From Entophlyctis helioformis (lineage: Eukaryota > Chytridiomycota > Chytridiomycetes > Chytridiales > Chytriomycetaceae), in the NCBI GenBank assembly GCA_025526915.1, contig JAHLKH010000002.1, positions 248,001 to 312,000 on the forward strand: a DNA stretch of 64,000 nt, read 5' to 3'. Shown in pieces: positions 1 through 10,738 of this stretch (positions are counted from its first letter, which is position 1; each line of letters begins with the position of its first letter). The position numbers and the translations under genes were made by a program. A model generated the notes under the pieces. The model searched no databases and was not told the DNA's origin. It saw only the letters and a list, made by a program, of their open reading frames with translations.

Positions 1-2
1 AC

Positions 3-1859
3 ATGACACGCACGATCGAGCAGTGGGCAAGCGACGAAAATCTGGCTGCCGGTCTTGCCTTTGATGCCATGCGAGGCCCGTACTTCCACCAGAAGGACTC
101 GAGCGCAGAGAGCATCGCGTCCAACAAGACGCCACGCGAGACGGTTGTTGCGCAGCAGGCTTCAGCGCAAAGCGCTCTGCGTCTCATGGCAGACAACCGC
201 CAGCGCACCGCAGGCAAGGACGCGCTCTCGCCCAGTGCCATCTCGCCGCCCACCATGTCGCCGCCTCAAAAGACGCTTGCAATCCAGGCACAATGGCAGG
301 CGACCATGCACGAGCAGGGAGGCACGACCAGCCCCACGTCGCCGATGGATTATGGTTCGATGCCGAGTTCGATGCCAGGATCTGGCCGTCCAAGCGGAAC
401 AGACTCTCCTGCTACCGCCATGTCTCGCAATGCCACTATCTATCGCGGTGTCGCCCAGCAGCCATCGCAGCAGCAGCAGCAGCAGCAGCAGCAGATCGTG
501 ACACCACAGCGTCCGACCACTCCGCACGCACTGTACACGCCGCAGAGCCAGAGCCAGCAGCAGCATCCTTACATGGCGCACGCCCCGCCGCCGCTCGATG
601 TTCGGACGCCTGTCGCAACACCCATTTACCCTGCCCGCGTGGAGTCTGCACAGTTGCCAGACTCGGCGCGGTCAGCAGACACGCAGACGCTTTACTCGGG
701 AATCAAGGACCGCCTGCCCATGTCTCCACCACGTCTCGGTGGAAACATTGAGAGCTCCGCGTCGCCGTTTGTCGCTGAGATGCTGGACGTGATTGTCACG
801 ACCACGTCGAGCATGCCCAGTAATCTCGCGTACGTTCCACCAGCAGGACACGCGCCGGGTAGCGGCACGCTCGGCTCCAGCGTGGCTCGGCCGCTGTTCA
901 CTGACGCAGACGGCTTCATGGATGGGTATGCAGACGACAACGCGTCTGGCGAGGAGAGCCTGATTGATTCGTTCGGCCTGCCATCCAAGCAGTCTGATGA
1001 TGGCAGCACGAGCTCGACCACCACGGCCGCCAAGCGCGCTGGCATGATGTCGCCCATGGCGTTGCGATTCCAGATGAGCAGCTCTGGCGCAGGAGCTCCT
1101 GCCGCCAACAGTCCCATGACTCCATCTTCCAAGAGCGGGCCCTTCTCCAATGTCGGCGAGTACACGTCTGTTGCCTCGCCGTACAGCGTCCCGTCGATTC
1201 CCAAGCGTACACACAGTGCCGCCCCCTCGAGTGCGGCGTACCACGCCGCCGCTGCTGTCACGGAAAAGACACCGCCCATGCCCACGTCCAACCTCGTGAC
1301 GTCGCAGTACAACGGATCGTTCAGCCAGCCCAGCGACACGACCACAATGGCGTTCTTGAACACCGCCAGTAACCCAGCCAGCGCGATCCCCATCGAGCGA
1401 CCACGCACGCCTGGCAGCGCCATCCCCATAGACAGACCCCGCACGCCAGGGCGTATTGCATATGGTGGCACTGGCGACACGTCTGCACCGTCCTCTGCGC
1501 CAACATCTGCGCAGCTGATTCCCGACGCGCGCTCGAACCTGCAGTCGACAGACTCGTTGTATGCGCTTTACGAAACCTACGGCGCTGCGTCTCGTCAGCA
1601 GTCGTCCACCAATGTACAGCTCATGGCGCGGTCAACGTCACTCGCACAAGGCGTCGACGGCACAGATCCGTCGCAGTCTGGCGTGCCCAACCCCACCGTG
1701 TCGCAGGCTGCTGCTCTGCTGTTCCCTGAGCGCGGCTCGTCTACGCGGCCCATGCACGGCGGGCAGATGAAGCGTCTGGAAACAGACAATGCGTCGCCAA
1801 TGGCGTCGCCTGTCACGTCGCCGACGACCATGCCTCAGCCGCTGAATGGAAGCAAGTGA
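3..1859 (+). CDS. Unknown Ser/Thr/Pro-rich protein, 3' portion
   Basis: An open frame of 618 codons runs from the window edge to TGA at 1857-1859; the gene may begin upstream of the window. I do not recognise the family. The protein is low-complexity and rich in Ser, Thr, Pro and Ala, with a Gln run from a CAG tract (about 467-494). It has many SP/TP motifs of the kind phosphorylated by CDK or MAP kinases, and a short internal duplication of the type IPIERPRTPGS/IPIDRPRTPGR near residues 465-485. No membrane segment or catalytic motif is visible, so a disordered regulatory tail is the likeliest reading. It converges on SGT1 with about 170 bp between the two stop codons. Confidence 0.6.
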   Translation: MTRTIEQWASDENLAAGLAFDAMRGPYFHQKDSSAESIASNKTPRETVVAQQASAQSALRLMADNRQRTAGKDALSPSAISPPTMSPPQKTLAIQAQWQATMHEQGGTTSPTSPMDYGSMPSSMPGSGRPSGTDSPATAMSRNATIYRGVAQQPSQQQQQQQQQIVTPQRPTTPHALYTPQSQSQQQHPYMAHAPPPLDVRTPVATPIYPARVESAQLPDSARSADTQTLYSGIKDRLPMSPPRLGGNIESSASPFVAEMLDVIVTTTSSMPSNLAYVPPAGHAPGSGTLGSSVARPLFTDADGFMDGYADDNASGEESLIDSFGLPSKQSDDGSTSSTTTAAKRAGMMSPMALRFQMSSSGAGAPAANSPMTPSSKSGPFSNVGEYTSVASPYSVPSIPKRTHSAAPSSAAYHAAAAVTEKTPPMPTSNLVTSQYNGSFSQPSDTTTMAFLNTASNPASAIPIERPRTPGSAIPIDRPRTPGRIAYGGTGDTSAPSSAPTSAQLIPDARSNLQSTDSLYALYETYGAASRQQSSTNVQLMARSTSLAQGVDGTDPSQSGVPNPTVSQAAALLFPERGSSTRPMHGGQMKRLETDNASPMASPVTSPTTMPQPLNGSK

Positions 1860-2031
1860 AGCGCGATGAGTGCGTTGATGCCGAATACCGTACATGTGTG
1901 TGTCTGATGATGATGATGATCTATAAAAACACCTTGCAATCCAAGAAGCTTTGGTTCATTCCCTTTGATGTTGGCCAGCAAATGCGCGATGGAAACGAGA
2001 CGTGAATGTGAACAGTGTGCAGGCAGCCGCA

Positions 2032-2915
2032 CTAGACCTCAAACTTTTTGGCCACCATGCCCTCGGGCGGCGTGACTTCGACCTTTTTCTTGCCCACCTC
2101 GTCCCAGTTTGTAGACAGACAGGTGCCGTTGGACTCGACATACGACTTCATCATGGCACGACGCGTGTCCTCGTTGGCGTCCTTGAAGATCTGCTGGAAC
2201 AGCGCATTGAGCGCCTGCTCGCCCTCGGGCTTGTCCTCCTCGACGCCCCGCTCGATCTCATTCCAGTCGTGCTTCTGTCAACGGCATCGCAGCCACGCCA
2301 TGTCAGCAACACTGCGCCACGTCGGTCGGCAACTCCGATCGGAACGCCGTGGAACGTGGTGGAACACACCTTTCGAGACGACGATGGGTACGAAGGCTTG
2401 GCACCAGCCACTGCCGCCGGCGACGACCCAGCGGCAGCAGACGTGCCGACAGAGGGCGAGGCCAGCATCGCCGCCACGCCGCCTTCCTGCAGACGCTCCT
2501 CCTCGGTGCCTTCAAGGTCGCCCCACCGCAGGCCGATGCGCTCCTTCTTGAGGCTGACCTCGATCTTGGTCTTGAGCACCTCGACCTTGCTCTCTGACGG
2601 CAGGATCGGGTGTGCCAGCGGGTCAAAGTCGACGACTGTCTCTGAGGAGGCAGCCGACGGCCGGATGTGCAGCGACAGGCTGCGGGCCGCCATGTCGACG
2701 GTCAGCGTGGCCGGGTCGACGTTCTTGATAAAGACAGAGACGGTGACGTGGGTGTCGGTCTGGAACCACTCGTGGCGGATTCGGGGAGTGGGTGCTGCTT
2801 CAGTCGTGGGTCAGTCTGGTGCGCCCGTCTGCGTGTGTATCTGTCTGGCTGTGTGCCTGTCTGTGTGTGTATCTGTCTGTCTGTGTGTGTCAGCGACCGT
2901 ACCTGTTGTGGCCAT
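2032..2915 (-). CDS. SGT1: SGT1-type HSP90 co-chaperone, CS + SGS domains, no TPR
   Basis: Exons on the minus strand: 2903-2915, 2370-2794 and 2032-2274, giving 226 aa in phase. The first exon holds only ATG plus 10 nt (MATT). The CS (p23-like) domain starts almost at once (RIRHEWFQTD) and ends near ERIGLRWGDLEG. A short linker leads to a canonical SGS domain beginning KHDWNEIERG and ending with the stop after KKFEV. SGT1 links HSP90 to client complexes such as SCF ubiquitin ligases, kinetochore assembly factors and NLR-type proteins. Yeast and plant SGT1 carry an N-terminal TPR domain; this model has none, and no TPR-like frame was found upstream before the divergent ABC transporter gene. 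The 3' acceptor of intron 1 is a tandem NAGNAG, so one Ala may be optional. Family call is very secure; absence of TPR is fairly secure. Confidence 0.9.
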
Positions 2916-3097
2916 TTGAGTTTGTCAATCTCAGTGCAGGGTTGTCGTTTGTTGTGTAAAGTGACATGCACGTTTGCGGCGTGCAAGTCACCGGCCAGCT
3001 GGACCGGCGCGCTCTCTGGCTGCTGCTCTCCAGCCCGTGCGGCCAGCGTCTGTGCGTCGTTGACTGTGTCTGTCTGCCCTGCTTGGACGGCCCAGCC

Positions 3098-6000
3098 ATG
3101 CACGCCATGCCCAACACACCATGGCTCCTGCACGGCCCATTCCCTGATAACAATTGCACTGACACGGCATCTGACGGATCTGACTCGATTGACAGCCTGC
3201 TCAACGGCCTGCTGCCCCTGCTGCTGGCCGTGGCCGCCCTCGCATGGACGCTCCTGCGGGTCCTGCCTGCCGCCGCTGCCCGTCTCGGATACGCTCCTCT
3301 GCCGGCCCACGACTCGCCACTGCCCACTTCAACCGCTTCGTCGCGTGCATCAGTGCCTGTTGGCGGTGCTCGCGATGCTGCTGCTGCCCACAACGACCAC
3401 GACCACGACCACGACCACGACACCACGACGGTGCTGTCTTGCACGAAAAGAGCATCGCCAAGTCGCTTGCCCGCACCGCCCTCCTCAAGCCGCTCCTCGC
3501 CGGCCTGCTCCTCGGCCAGGCCGTCCTTGCTGCCGCCATCCTCGCCGACCTCGCGTCCATCACAAACACGCAGACCGTCCAAGATCTCGTGTCCGCGTTC
3601 CCAGGCCAGACGCTCGCCATCGCCTTCTGGCTGCACGCCCTGCTCCTCTTTGCCATCGGCCTTGCCCTCGATGCGTGGGCCTCGCCCGCCCGCTCCGCCG
3701 ACCCCGCCTCGTCGCCTGGCAAGCCTGCATACCGCGCGCTCGTCTGGATCGCCCTGTTTGTGCTGGCAACCGCCCCTTCCAACCTGCGCCTGCTCTGGAT
3801 CGAATGCGAGGCTTCGTCGCTCGCCTTGCCGCAGCAGCAGCAGCTCGTCTGCGATCGCCCTCGCGTGGTCTCGATCCTGTGCAGCTACGTCATCACTATC
3901 CTCATCATGGGCGGCACCACGTCGCTCATGAACGAACACAGGCTCCGTGTCTGGCTCATCAGCAATGTGAGTCGCTTATCTCTGCCTGCGTGCTTCTACT
4001 GCCCATACACATTGATGCTGATCCCTTCTGACCCACTCCTGGCATCACATCACAGGACAAGTCGTCCAAGGAGCGCACCGCGTCGCTTTGGTCCTACTTG
4101 ACCTTCTCGTGGTTTGACGACATCATTGCTCTGGGATACGACAAGCCGCTTGACCCCGAAGACCTCAACAATCTTCTTCCAGACGACCAGTCAAAGAACG
4201 TCTATGCCCGATTCGTCGCAGGGAAAATCCCTCACTGGAGTCTCGTGCCAAACCTCCTCTGGCTCATCCGAGATCTCCTGTTGATTCAGTCAGCATATGC
4301 CACTTTATCGGCGTTTTTGAGTGTAGCCAGTCCGTTCTTTCTCCGTCGGATCCTCAGATTTGTGCAGGACTCGTCCACGCTCTCGCACCCGTCCATCGCC
4401 ATCTTGTACGCCTTTATCATCTTTGCATGCACCATTGCACGCTCAATCTCGGATGGCCAAATGTACTTTCTATCGCGCCGCATGGGCTTGAATATCCGAT
4501 GCGTGGTCATCATGTCGCTCTACCACAAGAGCATAAAGCCGTTCAGTCGCCAGTCGCCAGACGGAAACGCAGAGAGCCAGCACAACGACAGGATGATGTC
4601 GGGCCAGGTGCTCAATCTCATGGCGTTCCGTAAGTGATCTGGCTGAGTTCTTGACTGACCCGAAATGGCGTGCTCACGCAGAGTTTCCTTTTCAGAGCCG
4701 ATCAAAACTCTGGAATATCTCATGTACCTGTGGAGCACGCCATTACAGGCTGCTATTGCTCTCACGTTCCTGTACATGGTTGCTGGAGTTCCTGGTCTTG
4801 CGGGTGCAGTTGTCATGGTGCTTGTTGTACCACTGGGCAGCGTGATTGGCAAGGTGGTGGCTAGAAAACAAAAGGAGCTGCTCAAGTCAACGGACATGCG
4901 CATGGCCGCCATCAACGAGGTACCCATCCATGGCATGCCATCATCACATGTCTCATCACTGACCCGTATACGTAGCTGCTGCAAGGTATCCGCATCATCA
5001 AGTTCTTTGCCTGGGAGCCGCGCTTCAACGACAAGATCGGCAAGCTGCGCGAGAATGAGCTGAGCAAACTGTGGGCTTACGTGTTCACGCAATCCAGCAT
5101 GAAGATTATCTGGATTGCTACGCATATCCTCGTCTCGTTCCTTACGTTCACGTCCATGACCCTCCTTGCTGGCCAGACCCTGGATGCCGCCACCGCATTC
5201 ACCGCTCTCTCCATCTTCAACCTCTTGCGCGTCCCTGTACAATCTTTCCCGGACTCTATTGTCAAGTTGACCGATGCCCTTGTTGATCTACGTCGCATTG
5301 AGGCGTATCTCGGCAAGGAGGAGATCCCAGACTCGACCGACAACCATCCCGAGAACGCAGGCGTTGTGCAGTTTACAAAGAACGCGTCGTTCTCGTGGTA
5401 TGAGCCGCCCACCGACTTGCACGTGGACACGCTCGTGACAGAGCTGCACAACATCACCCTCAAGTTTCCCCAGGGCGGGCTGACGGTCATCTGTGGCCCG
5501 ACTGGCGGTGGCAAGAGCAGCCTGCTCATGGCTCTGCTTGGCGGTATGTGCTCTGGCTGCCCGTCCCGCCTTGCTGATCCCCAGAACTCGCTATGCTGGC
5601 TGCTGACACGCTGCCGTATGTTCAGAGCTCCATGCGGTGTCGGGCGGCGTGCATCTGGGCCAGCTTCAGCTGCCCAGCGGCCACCTGCCCATCGCATTTG
5701 CGTCGCAGCAAGTATGGCTGCAGAACGCCACCATCCGCGAGAACATCTGTTTTGGCACGCCGTTTGACCAGGCTCGCTACGACGCCACTCTGCGTGCCTG
5801 TGCGCTCGTCAAGGATCTCCAGAACCTCGACGGCGGCGATATGACCGAAGTGGGCGAAAAAGGCGTCAACCTGTCCGGAGGTCAAAAGGCACGCATCTCG
5901 CTGGCGCGTGCCGTGTACTCGCCGTCGCCCGTGGTCCTCATGGACGATCCCCTCTCGGCCGTCGATGCACCCACCGCCAAATACTTGTTTGAGAAATGCA

Positions 6001-8590
6001 TCTGCGGCCCGCTGCTTGCTGGTCGCACGCGCATCCTTGTCACGCACGCCGAGGCGCTCTGTGCACCAAGTGCAGATTTCGTCGTGCATATTGCCCAGGG
6101 TCTGTTGTCTCGGCGGTTGTCAACCAGGCCAAGTTGGTTGACCTTGCGCCGGACATGACGCCGAGCGGGATCGTCGTCGAGCTCGATGCGCACGCGTGGT
6201 GCTGCCACTGCTGCCACGCTCAAGCCGAGCCCGCTGTCTGGCGCTGTGAGTGTGGCGTCGGACGACAGCACGGCGGAACAGCCTGCTGTGGTTGCCAATG
6301 TCAAGCGCATCACGATCGATGAGGCTCGGTCGCGCGGATCGGTGTCTCTGGGTGTGTACCTGGCATACGGCAAGGCTGCTGGCGGTGTCCTCTTTGTGCT
6401 TCTCGTTGTGCTCTGCTACTTTGGCGGACAGATGCTGTTCATTGGCAACGACTGGTGGCTCAAGACCTGGGCAGACGCGTATCGCCATGTTGCATCGGTT
6501 GCATCGGTTGCCAGCACGCGTCTCCTCACTCTCCAAGGCTCGACCGCCGCGCTGGGCGACTCTCTCTTCTCGACCATGAGACTCGAGTCGAAGCCTGGCG
6601 CTGTTGACGCTCCACGTCCCCCTGTCAACCTCACCTACTATGTCGGCATCTACGCTCTCCTCGGCTTCTCCACCATCGCTGCCCTGTTTCTCCGTGTGTG
6701 GGTCGTCGCGTCGGGCTCCCTCCGTGCCTCTCGCGACCTCCACTCCCGCCTCATCACCAAGATCCTCCGTGCACCGGTCCAGTTCTTTGAGAAGACGCCT
6801 GTCGGCCGCATCCTTAACCGGTTCGCCAAAGATTTCAAAGACATTGACCAGGAAGTCGGATCCTCTATTGGCGACTTTCTTGGCCGTCTCATTTCAACGA
6901 TTGTCACACTGCTCCTCATTATTGTCGTCACGCCAAGCACGATATTCGGTATTGCCCCCGTGGCGGCTGTGTATGTCGGCATCGGACTGCAGTACCTGCG
7001 GAGCTCGCGTGAGCTCAAGCGGATGGAATCCACGACGCGGTCGCCCATCTACTCGCACTTTGGCGAATCATCTACCGGTGCATCTACGATCCGTGCCTAT
7101 GCCGCGCAGGGCCGATTCATTGACGAGACTCACGAGCTGTGAGTTGAGCCGTGTCTTGATGATGCAGCGCACTCTACTGATACTTGTTGAAATGCGACAG
7201 AGTTAACAACAACCATAAAGCATGGTTCCATCTGTGGATCTCCAACCGCTGGCTGGGCATCCGTATCGACTTTAGTGGCGCACTTGTCACGCTCGCGTCG
7301 TCGATTGCAATCGTGTCGGCTGTGCTCTTTGAGGGTGGCATCAACCCTGGTCTTGCTGGTCTGAGTCTCAGCTATGCGATGGCGTTCAGCGACTCTCTTC
7401 TTGTGAGTGCCGACGGTGATGGTTGCTTGTGTACGTGGCGTGGCGTGGCGTGCGGAACTGACTCGTGGTGTTGGTGGTTTGCAGTGGTTGATCCGTGAGC
7501 ACGCGTCAATGGAGATGGTCATAAACTCGGTGGAAAGAGCTGAAGAGTATCTGACGATGCAGGAAGAGGCACCTGCGGTCATTCCTGAATCGCGTCCACC
7601 GTCCAGTGTGAGTGATGCCGTGATGTGCAGTCTGTGGACGCGGTCAACTAACGCTCGAGACAGTGGCCTGCAAGTGGAGAAATCGTGGTCAGCAACCTCA
7701 CGCTCAAGTACACGCCTGAATCGCCTCCTGTGCTCCGGAACGTCAGCTTCAACGCACGTCCGGGCGAGAAGATTGCCATTGTTGGCCGCACGGGTGCCGG
7801 CAAGACGTCGCTCTCCCTCGCCTTCTTCCGGTTCCTCGAACACGATGCTGGCCGCATCGTGATTGACGGCGTCGATATCTCGCGCATCGGTCTGCACGAT
7901 CTCCGGTCGCGCATCACCATCATCCCACAGGACCCCGTGCTGTTCTCGGGCACGCTCCGGTCCAACCTCGACCCGTTTGGCGAATGCACCGATCAGGCCA
8001 TCTGGGCGAGTCTCAAGCAATCCCACGTGATCGAGTCGCTGGACAGCGATGGCACCGCATCGACGGATGGCTCGCAGTCGCGGTCGCAGTCACGGTCGCC
8101 CACACGGTCGGCATCGCCTGCCCGCGGACCCAGACCCGACTCGCCCACCTCCCCCGCCGAACGCCTCATCTCGGTCGACTCGTACGTCGCCGAGGGCGGC
8201 GCCAACTTCTCGCAAGGCCAACGCCAGCTGCTGTGTCTTGCCCGCGCGCTCCTCCGCCGCTGCCGGCTCATTATCCTCGACGAGGCCACCGCCTCGGTCG
8301 ACCATGCCACCGACGCGCGTATCCAACAGACCATCCGCGAGGCGTTTGCCGACGCGACGGTGCTGTGTATCGCTCACCGGCTCCGCACGGTCATTGACAT
8401 GGACAAGGTGCTCGTGCTCGACCGTGGCCATGTGGCCGAGTTTGGCTCGCCGGCTGAGCTCATCCGCAGTGAGAATGGCCTGTTCCGTGGGATGTGCATG
8501 GAGACGGGCGAGTTTGAGGTGTTGGTCGAGATGGCCGAGGCGGCGGCGGCTGCTCGCGCTGCGTCTGCGTCTGCGTCTGTTGTGCCGTGA
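3098..8590 (+). CDS. ABCC (MRP/YCF1-like) full ABC transporter
   Basis: Nine exons: 3098-3352 (end tentative), 3451-3966, 4056-4629, 4696-4919, 4976-5543, 5626-7138, 7201-7402, 7485-7607 and 7664-8590; about 1,630 aa. The N-terminus has about five hydrophobic helices before 3966, a TMD0 as in MRP/YCF1 proteins. Then follow TMD1, NBD1 (Walker A GPTGGGKSS, signature LSGGQKARIS, Walker B VVLMDDPLSAVD), TMD2, and NBD2 (Walker A GRTGAGKTS, signature FSQGQRQ, Walker B LIILDEATASVD). ABCC pumps export or sequester glutathione conjugates, bile-acid-like anions and metals at vacuole or plasma membrane; the substrate here is unknown. Exon 5626-7138 contains an in-frame TGA at 6156. The conserved linker after NBD1 (about 6100-6180) reads in another frame and the original frame returns by about 6186, so either two compensating indels or an atypical 66-nt intron (6100-6165) is present. 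The second start at 3107 is also possible. Confidence 0.92.
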
Positions 8591-8864
8591 TGGCTGCTGT
8601 GTCTCGCTGCCCGTTTGGTGAATAAATACGTGCTGGGATGGCAGACGCTCGTTGGCACAGATCTCAGTTCAACGCTGTGCACCATGGCATGCCGTGTCTG
8701 TGCATGTCCCACATTCTCATGTGTTGTGATGGCGCTTGTTGGACGCGGTCGCTTCGAGTGGATCTTGTCCGGACAACAACAAAGCGAGCAAGCAGCTGTG
8801 ACGATGACGACGAAGCGACAGACTGCAATCAACGCAGGCACAGCAGCAGCAGCCAGCGACGAGC
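8591..8864. other. Intergenic, ABC transporter 3' end to ankyrin copy 1
   Basis: About 270 bp. An ATG at about 8806 opens an out-of-frame start relative to the ankyrin protein. The last part (about 8820-8864) resembles the 5' coding region of ankyrin copy 2 but is shifted in frame. I see no other feature. Confidence 0.4.
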
Positions 8865-10134
8865 ATGTGCGCAGTCGTCGAGCAGGTCGCTGGAGCGAGT
8901 GGCAGCCAAGCCGTCGAGCCAGGACAGCCACGACAGCTAGCGGCAACGACTGCACAGCCAGGTGTGCCTCGCTATGTGGTGCCGCCAGCCGCCGGCGACC
9001 TTGCGTTCGGCAGCAGCCACTGGGACCGCAAGCCCGCCGAGATCCACGCCTTGATCCTCAAGCACGCCAGCCCGCTCACTCGCTTCCTCAACGGCCTGCT
9101 CGGGGACACGGCCACACTCGACCGAGCGATCAAGCTGCAGCTGTGGATCGAAGCGTTCAAGATGGACTGGCAGGGCGATCTGGCGCTGCTGCCTGACGTT
9201 TGGCTGTCGGCCGACAACGGACTGCTGCTCGCACACTCTCGCTCCATGTACGACCGTCTCTGCAAGCGCTTTCCTCGTTACACTGAGCCCTCCTGTGCGA
9301 GAGACGACGCAGACATCAACAACTACGACTGCAGTTCTTCGACATTTACTTTGACGGCTGCCGCCTCCTTCTCATTCCCATGCGGCACGGCTGGTTCGAT
9401 CTGGTCGACTTTTCGTATCCTATCACACTGTCTCGCATGGCCATCCGCTTTGGATGCCTCGATCTGCTCAAGCATCTCGACGACAAGTACAAGACTCTCA
9501 AACGCTGGATGGCGAAACACGATCCGACAAGCAAGTACTGGCACAGAGCAGTTGAAGAGGCAGCGGGCAATGGACACCTCGATGTTGTGCAGTACCTGTT
9601 TGATCTCGGTGTGACGGGATGCACGACCTATGCAATGGACCTTGCGGCCGAAAACGGCCACCTGCATGTCGTCAAGTGGCTCCACGAGAACACGACGGCA
9701 GGATGCACGACAAAGGCGATGGACCGAGCGGCTGGCAACGGCCATCTGCGTATCGTCAAGTGGTTGCACGAGACCCGCGGTGTAGAGTGTACGCCCCGCG
9801 CAGTGGATGCCGCCATCGGCTCGGAACATGTGGACGTTGTCAAGTACATGCACTCGAAAGGCGGCCGCGCATCAAGCGATATTGTCAAGATGGCGGCAAG
9901 CTATGGTAAAACCAAGGTGCTGCCGTGCTTGTTGGATCTCGGATACGCCGTCGAACTCGAGGCACTCAACCAAGCCAAGACTGCTGCCATTGCTGATATC
10001 CTACTTGGCAGTCTCACCTGGACCGGGCAAAAGAGCTGCTTGCACAAGCGAGACAAGATAATGCCATCAAACAGGCCACCGTTGAGAGACTCCAAGCGAC
10101 GATCCAGGCACTGCAAGCATCAAACATGCAATGA
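8865..10134 (+). pseudogene. F-box-like/ankyrin repeat gene, copy 1 (frame-broken)
   Basis: The N-terminal part contains an F-box-like stretch (KPAEIHALILKHASPLTRFL). The C-terminal part has ankyrin-like repeats of about 28-34 residues (for example LAAENGHLHVVKWLHEN, RAAGNGHLRIVKWLHE). Compared with the second copy at 36192-37542, this copy lacks one G at about 9330 and one A at about 10016, each shifting the frame. The extreme N-terminus (before 8865) is also shifted. Elsewhere the copies are nearly identical. Large families of such ankyrin proteins are common in chytrids; a ubiquitin-ligase adaptor role is only inference from the F-box-like segment. Because each copy is intact where the other is broken, sequencing deletions are as likely as true decay. 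A tRNA-Gln and a retrotransposon lie immediately downstream. Confidence 0.75.
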
Positions 10135-10361
10135 ACGGATGGCCAAGGCTCGCAGTTGGAATGAAGACGCGAATACCGCACTTGCTGCCTTGCCACTGCT
10201 CGTTCCAGAAAGTCACAAAGGAAGCAGTTGTGATGCTCAAGATCGTGCGGAGTGGAGCATCGATGGACACACGGCACACACGCACACGCACACAGCTGCA
10301 AAAACAGAAGCGATCCTGCAGGTTGTGACGAGCAGCAAAAGGAAAGCAGTCGAAGAGGGAA

Positions 10362-10433
10362 GGTCCCACCGAGATTCGAACTCGGGTCTCAGGAATCAGA
10401 ATCCTATGTGATGACCACCTACACTATGGAACC
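10362..10433 (-). tRNA. tRNA-Gln (CTG), copy 1
   Basis: A 72-nt cloverleaf on the minus strand. The acceptor stem pairs GGTTCCA with TGGGACC. The anticodon stem TAGGA/TCCTG encloses the loop TTCTGAT with anticodon CTG (glutamine). The T arm contains GTTCGAATC, a standard B box. There is no intron. An identical gene lies at 37800-37871. The 5' end of this tRNA is 12 bp from the LTR retrotransposon junction at 10445/10446, so the element sits in the Pol III initiation region. Confidence 0.95.
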
Positions 10434-10441
10434 CCCTTCGA

Positions 10442-10445
10442 TCGC
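10442..10445. repeat. Target site duplication, left (tcgc)
   Basis: The 4 bp tcgc precede the left LTR and reappear at 16117-16120 after the right LTR. The unoccupied second locus (37871-37890) reads straight through with a single tcgc followed by attttt, which confirms the insertion point. The duplication is 5 bp (atcgc) if the A at 16116 is assigned to the target rather than to the LTR end. Confidence 0.85.
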
Positions 10446-10738
10446 TGAAACAGGTCGAGCTGCACTACTGGTCAGAGATGCACAAAGGGTTCATTCCAAT
10501 ACACGTCAATGTCACGTACCTGCACTACTGGTCAGAGATGCACAAAGGGTTGACCAGAAGTGCAGGGCGGCGGCGCTTGCGTTTTATAGTCCATGTAGAG
10601 CCCCAAACACGCGGTCGTCTGTGTTGTGTCGCACCAGTAACTATGCCAAATATGGTAACTGAGACACGACACTGTGTGACGGTGGCGTTGTCTGAGGTAT
10701 TGCGCCACCGCTGTGCTAGTCAGACGAGACGCGCAACA
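10446..10738 (-). repeat. 3' LTR of the Ty3/gypsy element
   Basis: A 293-bp repeat beginning TG and ending CA. It contains an internal direct repeat of about 32 bp (cores at about 10462 and 10521, both around ctactggtcagagatgcac). It differs from the other LTR by an A for G in gagac[a/g]cgac, near 10665. Confidence 0.95.

Noticed and set aside
6100..6165. Treating this as a confirmed 66-nt intron
   Set aside because: The acceptor would be CGAG and the conserved post-NBD1 linker would be lost; reported as unresolved instead.
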